Of a stretch of 64,000 nucleotides of DNA, positions 22,500-64,000 are shown piece by piece. The position numbers and the translations under genes are program-made. The stretch's first letter is position 1, and the number at the start of each line of letters is the position of its first letter. This DNA comes from Aptenodytes patagonicus. Its lineage: Eukaryota; Chordata; Aves; Sphenisciformes; Spheniscidae. The notes under the pieces are model-generated. The model saw nothing but the letters and a program-made list of their open reading frames with translations, was not told the DNA's origin and did not search any database. The DNA lies in contig NC_134962.1 of assembly GCF_965638725.1 (NCBI RefSeq), positions 1,681,501 to 1,745,500 on the forward strand, written 5' to 3'.

Positions 22500-22914
22500 A
22501 AAATAATACAAGAGAAAGGAGAAAAAGAACTGAGGGAGAGAAACCAGTGACAGCAACATCAGCACCAACCCTGGAGAATGTTTCCCTGAAGGCAAGAGAA
22601 ACAAGAGGGTCATTCTGATGTTTCCTCTTCGGTATCCATCACGTGCGCTTGAGAAATGAGGCCAAGTTGTACAAAGGACCTGGATCAGGAAGGAGTTGTA
22701 CCAATTCAGTCACGCAGCGGTGTAACGGCAGCTGGGAACGCAGGTCACCCTGGGGTCTGCTCAGCTACAACGGGTGTTGCGTGTACACAAAGCCAGCAGT
22801 GCCAAGCTCGATGACCGAGCAACTACAAATGGCAGAGAGCAGCAAATGTTGAACACGTGAAGCTGTGAACTCTGCTCTAGCGGCTCCCTTATCGCCTCCA
22901 CCAAACCACTAAAA

Positions 22915-22973
22915 TCCCGTCTGCTTCAGTTTCTTCACCTGTAAAACGGGTTATTTACTCACCTTCCTAGTTC
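22915..22973 (+). mobile_element. MIR SINE 3' fragment inside the inverted-repeat spacer
   Basis: cgtctgcttcagtttcttca followed by cctgtaaaacgggttattta matches the conserved MIR segment cagtttcctcatctgtaaaa. It abuts the inner edge of the right arm. Confidence 0.65.
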
Positions 22974-23203
22974 ACAATTTCAGGGGGTTGACTGCCGCCC
23001 TATGTGGAATTTTTATTATTATTGTTATTTCTTGCCAACTGAGGGAGCTTCTCCCAGCTTGAGACTGCAAGTGGTACTGGGAGGTCTCACGCCAATGCTG
23101 TTGCCTGGGTACCCCGAGTTACAGCCCCCCGTACCGCAGCCCACGCTCTTCCTTTTAGACCAGATCTTCCGAGGTTATTTCATTAGTCACTAGATAAAAT
23201 TGT
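22974..23203 (-). repeat. Long inverted repeat, right arm (230 bp)
   Basis: This is the reverse complement of 22261-22499, separated from it by a 474-bp spacer. The outer end reads ctagataaaattgt. I see no flanking target-site duplication that would make the whole a simple transposon. Confidence 0.95.
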
Positions 23204-24111
23204 CCTAGGATGATTATAATTAAAATTGGACTGGAAAGCAGTTTTATTTCCCAACAGTAAGGAGACAGAAAGGCTTTGGATTATCTGGATTCAAAAGAAT
23301 CAAATAATTTTGTGGTCAAACAAAAGTTTTAGACTCTTGCTATGGGAACCATCACGTCCCCTCAGAAAGACAAAGAACGGCGACTTAATCCTCTCCCATC
23401 TGAAAGGGGAAAAATAACCTCCATGCGAACTGCAGGAGTTTCACAGCCGGTCGTTGCTGCTCTTCAAACTCTTTTGTCCCATTCCTCAAGATTCTTGCTT
23501 GTCGGGGAAGATACATCCTGCCCGGGCAACCTCTGCACAAAAATGACCATTATTCACTTTGTATTTCTGCACCGCACAAGCGTTCTGCTTGCCGGGTTCT
23601 CTGCAGTTCGGTTCAGCCACTCACGCACCCACTTCCCCACAGAGTTTAAGGATCATCTTTTCCAAGGTTTTTCTTTTGTACTTTTTTTTTTTCTTCCTTG
23701 AAGGCACCACTTCAAATGAGAAATAGTTCATCCAAGATCTTCACCATCCGCTAACGAGCGAGCAGCGGAGACGCCCTGGTTCCTGCTCTCTGGGTTGGCA
23801 TGTAGAGGCCGTTACGGGTGTAGGGACGGGACTTTCAGAGAACCCTCTGTGCCACTCTGACAGACTTTTTTAAGCCTCTCCTCCTCCCCCCTCTCCAATC
23901 CCTTGCCTTATGAGAACTCAGGTTTTATCCTAGGGAGCCAAACACCGGTGTGACAATCCAGGTGTAAGACCAATGCCTGCCTTTATCGCGTCTGTATCCC
24001 TACATAAGCAGATGTGCTAGCTTCAGTAAACCTTCACGATTCTTTTGCAACCTGAGTAAGAAATGAATTATTCTCTTTAAACTTGCAGAATTTTTTCTTC
24101 TCTGTTCTCAG
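23204..24111. other. Intergenic sequence right of the inverted repeat
   Basis: I see no gene here. The right end (24091-24111) is a strong polypyrimidine tract ending in AG, which begins the candidate exon listed next. Confidence 0.55.
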
Positions 24112-24186
24112 TTTTTCGAAGAAACTGGCGTAGCAATGCTGAAGGCAGACTCGCCAACGCTGGCACTGCAGCCTTGGTCAAGTAAG
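24112..24186 (+). other. Candidate orphan exon, 75 nt, plus strand
   Basis: The segment is preceded by ttttttcttctctgttctcag and followed by AAG|GTAAGT, both strong splice signals. It is 75 nt and open in one frame (FFEETGVAMLKADSPTLAL and so on). It could be an upstream non-coding exon of RTEL1 or part of a lncRNA. I do not recognise the peptide. Confidence 0.4.
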
Positions 24187-24238
24187 GTAAGTGGTGCAGA
24201 GGAACAGCCCTCCAGAAGGATAAAGAGCGCTCAGCCGG

Positions 24239-24284
24239 TGCTGACTCATGTTTGCCCCTGGACAGCGGCGCATCTGCTGACTCA
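24239..24284. promoter_or_regulatory. Paired AP-1/MARE sites
   Basis: Two copies of tgctgactca, at 24239-24248 and 24275-24284, match the MARE/AP-1 motif. Between them lies ggacagcgg, similar to a REST right half-site. Confidence 0.4.
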
Positions 24285-24484
24285 CGCTCCTTTTTGGGTT
24301 TGGTAACCTTCCAGCTCTTCTCTCTCAGAAGGTAACGCTGCCTCAGTCAACATCACCTAAATAACAGTTAAAATAATCTGATTTGATACACTACTGGTAT
24401 TATTCTTCAATGTAGGAAAGATATATTTACAGGAAATAATAACGATGACACAGTATTCCATATATTTATGATGAGTTTTACACC

Positions 24485-24490
24485 TTTATT
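24485..24490 (-). terminator. Candidate poly(A) signal of a divergent minus-strand transcript
   Basis: AATAAA on the minus strand is followed by gt/t-rich sequence and a Pumilio-like TGTAAATA (near 24426-24433). It could end a transcript leaving the RTEL1 CpG island leftward. Weak evidence. Confidence 0.25.
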
Positions 24491-25479
24491 CTCCATTATA
24501 AATATCTCTCATAGCATTGTACAATCTTTATAAAGTCATTCCTTTTGCAGCTTAATCTTGCACAGCTGGTATCAGGTGAAAGAGTCCACACAGTCAGAAA
24601 CACAAGCAAAATCAGCTGTTACATTTTGCGTGGCACGCTGTGAAGATCTGAAGGAATAACTCAACGCTCTCTAGCCCATTCGCTGCAATTAAAGACAGTT
24701 CACAATCCAGGCAAGTTCAGCTCAAGGAGTTTAAAGGCTGGCAACCAAAACAGCAACACCCTTAAGCTCCTCTAACCGAACACCTGGAAGACACAGAATG
24801 TACCAGACGTTCGAGAAGAGAACAGATTACATCGTATACTCAAGTTTAAGGACTGTTCCTTTTAATAGTTATTTTCCTTTAAATATTATAACAGTGCTAC
24901 ATACAGACAAGCTGTGCAGCTTGCTAGGAATAAAGGCATTTTAAAGTTACACTAAAACAAGCCACATCCTGTTCCACATCTACACAGTAACCACCTAACA
25001 GCGCGAGGTGCAGTAAAGTACAAGAGAGATGCGTGCAAAAATATTTTCTCCCTACATTCTTCCTCATATAACCGCACAGAATATGATTTTGCAAAATTTG
25101 GGGATCTGGGTAAACCGTGTCTATCCATTTATTAAGACCCTTGAGTCTTACAAACCGAGTAATCCATCAATCCAGAGCAGTTCAGAGCTCACTACAATCA
25201 CACTCATGTGGAACCAACCCTCAAACGCCGCCGCAGCCGCTCCCGGCCATGTGCACGGATACACTGACAGGGGACTGAAGGCTGAAAGAATCGTGCTGAA
25301 GAAAAGCAGGGAACAAAGGAACAGCACATTCACCCCTAACAAAAGATACCCGTCAGAATTCATTACTGTTCTTAATGCAGAAGCTACAAGGCCCAACATA
25401 ACGCCGCAGAAACCTTTATATCTTAAATGCTGAGTTTCAAGAAAGAACCCTGTAATATTCTGCCTTCTCCTACATGCAG

Positions 25480-26577
25480 CACCACTGAAGGGCGGCAGAC
25501 GCGCAGCACAAAGCGCAGCAGCGCGCTGGCGACAAGTTCTGGTCAAGGGCATCGCTTATCCCAGCGCCCCCGAGTCGGTAACGAAGGGGAGGAACCCCAG
25601 TCCCGGGCGGCCCCTGCCCGGCAGCGCCGACACGCTCCGGGGGAACCCAACAGGGCTGGGAGGCCTTGGCAATGCGGCCGCTTTGCTGCTTTTGGGGAGC
25701 AAATAGCCAATCTCCCGCCTCTTCGGGGCCAAACCTCGGCCTCCGCCCCGGGCACAAAGCGGCTGAGGGACCCTCCAGCCGAACCGCCCAGCGTCTGACG
25801 GGGAGGCTCCTCCAGGCCCGGGTGCCGCTTCCCTCCGGGCCCGGCAGGGCCCAAACCCCACCGGACTTGGTCCCCTCCCGCCCGCGGCCCCTCGGGCCTG
25901 CGCAGCGGCTCACAGGTAAGACGGCGCCGGCCCCCCCAGCCCCGCTCGCTCCCCGCCACCCAGGCGGGCCGGGCCCCCCCCCCCGGCCCGGGCCGGGCCC
26001 CGCCGCCACGACCGGGCCCACCAGCGACCCGCAGCCGCCTCCCCGCCCCGTTCCCCGGGCAACGCCGCAGCTCTCGCGAGAGCGCCCGGCGGAAGTTACG
26101 CACCTGCGCGTGTGGTGGGCGGGCTGGGCGGCGGGGCGCGTGATACAGGCGCGGGGATTCCGAACGGCGGAGCGGGAGGTGAGGGGCGGCTGCTGTGGTT
26201 TCCATGGCGACCGCCGGGCCGGGGGTCCCGGGGAGGCGGCGGCCTGGAGCGGGCGGGTGGTCCCGGGAACGCGGGCGGGAGGTCCCGGACCACGCGGGCT
26301 GGGCCGGCTCGGCTCCTCCGCATCGCCGCGGCCGGGCCGGGCCCCGAGTGCCCGTGAGCCTCCCGCCCGGGCCGCGGCGCGGGTCCGCTGATAAGGCCCC
26401 GTCCCGGAACGCGAGGCGAAAACCCGGGCCTTTGGGCTATTTCGCCGTGCAAATGAACCTGCCCCCGTTCCGGTTCGTCGCTCTACGTGGCACCGGGGGT
26501 GCAGCCCCCCCCCCTCCCGGCGCGGCGGCGGGGTAGACCGCGGGCCTGGGCTTCGTTGCAGGTGCCCGACGGGAGCC
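25480..26577 (+). promoter_or_regulatory. RTEL1: RTEL1 CpG-island promoter
   Basis: Dense CpG sequence immediately precedes the RTEL1 start. It contains the palindromic core-promoter motif TCTCGCGAGA (26072-26081), an ETS-type GGCGGAAGT (26088-26096) and an RFX X-box-like gtttccatggcgac (26198-26211). No TATA box is seen. These are typical of housekeeping, dispersed-start promoters. Long open frames here are composition artefacts. Confidence 0.8.
25916..26561 (+). other. RTEL1: Candidate 5'-UTR intron(s) of RTEL1
   Basis: Two good plus-strand donors, CACAG|GTAAGA (intron from 25916) and GGGAG|GTGAGG (intron from 26179), could both join the acceptor cttcgttgcag ending at 26561. That leaves 16 nt of 5' UTR before the ATG. 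Human RTEL1 also has a non-coding first exon. Exact use is inferred. Confidence 0.5.
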
Positions 26578-63175
<36,598 letters not shown>

Positions 63176-64000
63176 GTAGGGCTAGTAGGTGAAAAGAATT
63201 GTTATCTGGCATTGACTGCTTTGTGAACATCTTCTCCCATTGACCAGCTGTGGTGGGTGGTTTCATTCTTTTTGATTAGAATAGAATAGAATAGTTCAGT
63301 TGGAAGGGGCCTACAACGCTCATCTAGTCCAACTGCTGGTAGAGCCTCAAATGGTATTACTGACCAGTTTGGGGTAAGTGATCTCATTCTAACCCCACCT
63401 GTGGTAGGTCATTGTTGTGTGTTATGTTTGCAGTTGTGCATTATTGTTTTGCACTGTCTCCAAGCTCAGTTAACTCATTATGCAAGCTAGTTGCTTAAGA
63501 GTCACAATAAATCCATGAGAATCCCCAGGTGATCTTTGTGTGCCAGTAGTTGTCTGAGGTACTGTCCTAGCTGGGTGCTGTCTGTCTGTCAGACTCCCAG
63601 TCACCTGGCAAACAAAACTGATAAAAGTAGTCACAGATCCAGAAGCTGATAATATCCAAGGTGTGAGGAAGGGAGCAGGTTCATTGCAGAAGGTTGTGTT
63701 TGCAGTTTGTTGCTATGTGATGTCATGATGAGTCAGCCTAGCCCTCAAGGTTTGGAGTAAATGTCATTTCTCAATTAAGCCTTCTCCTAAGAATAGAATT
63801 GTGCAATGAGACTTGGCTGCCTTCTCTAGGAATGCTCCTCTTAAGCAGTCAGTTTTGTCAGCAGAGAAGGTGAATAGCATCGCTCCTCTTCTGTGAGGGA
63901 GTGAATGCTCATGGATGTTAGAGGGATTAATTTTTTTAGAAATAGATATAATAATCATCTGGGGAAATTAACAATATACTTGTGCCTCGGGATTGCCCCA
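63176..64000 (+). other. RTEL1: RTEL1 intron 28 (partial)
   Basis: No further coding exon is visible to the window edge; the region contains the CR1 tail listed next. The rest of RTEL1 lies outside. Confidence 0.6.
63277..63345 (-). mobile_element. CR1 LINE 3'-end fragment, minus orientation
   Basis: agaatagaatagaatag followed by ttcagttggaaggggcc and ctcatctagtccaactgc is the reverse complement of an avian CR1 3' end, the same type as at 14 kb. Confidence 0.85.

Noticed and set aside
7546-26577. Canonical RE1 (TTCAGCACC with GGACAG two bases on) near STMN3
   Set aside because: Looked for by eye on both strands; only half-sites such as those near 15212 and 17773 were found.

Overview
The window is vertebrate nuclear DNA, almost certainly from a bird. 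Evidence: introns and exons of two conserved vertebrate genes, CR1 retrotransposon 3' tails ending in ATTCT-type repeats, a solo LTR of a type I recognise as common in bird genomes, and degraded MIR SINEs. Gene assignments were made by reading exons by eye against remembered orthologues; no search was run.

Layout. 1-7200: sequence beyond the 3' end of STMN3, with no gene I can support. 7546-19809 (minus): complete STMN3 (stathmin-3/SCLIP), five coding exons, 180 codons, with a 9.9 kb first intron holding a GC-rich minisatellite, a G21 tract, a CR1 tail and a MIR. 19810-26580: intergenic and promoter sequence between the two divergent genes, with a 0.24 kb near-perfect inverted repeat, a well-formed orphan exon and a CpG island. 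26578-63175 (plus): RTEL1 (regulator of telomere elongation helicase 1). I could trace 28 coding exons in one unbroken frame (899 codons), from the start through the Fe-S XPD-like helicase core and the start of the C-terminal linker. The harmonin-like domains and C-terminus lie beyond the right edge.

The two genes have no shared biochemical pathway. STMN3 is a palmitoylated, neuronal tubulin-binding phosphoprotein. RTEL1 is a nuclear DNA helicase that dismantles T-loops, D-loops and G-quadruplexes. Their head-to-head STMN3-RTEL1 order matches the human locus.

Most unusual observations: (1) a ten-copy minisatellite in STMN3 intron 1 in which nearly every unit carries both half-sites of the REST/RE1 silencer in a non-canonical relative orientation; (2) a 239/230 bp inverted repeat upstream of RTEL1; (3) a duplicated RTEL1 exon-24 splice acceptor placed as a decoy in intron 24; (4) a GC-AG intron in STMN3; (5) a 75-nt candidate exon with strong splice sites between the genes; (6) a sense-oriented solo LTR with a perfect CRE in RTEL1 intron 1.
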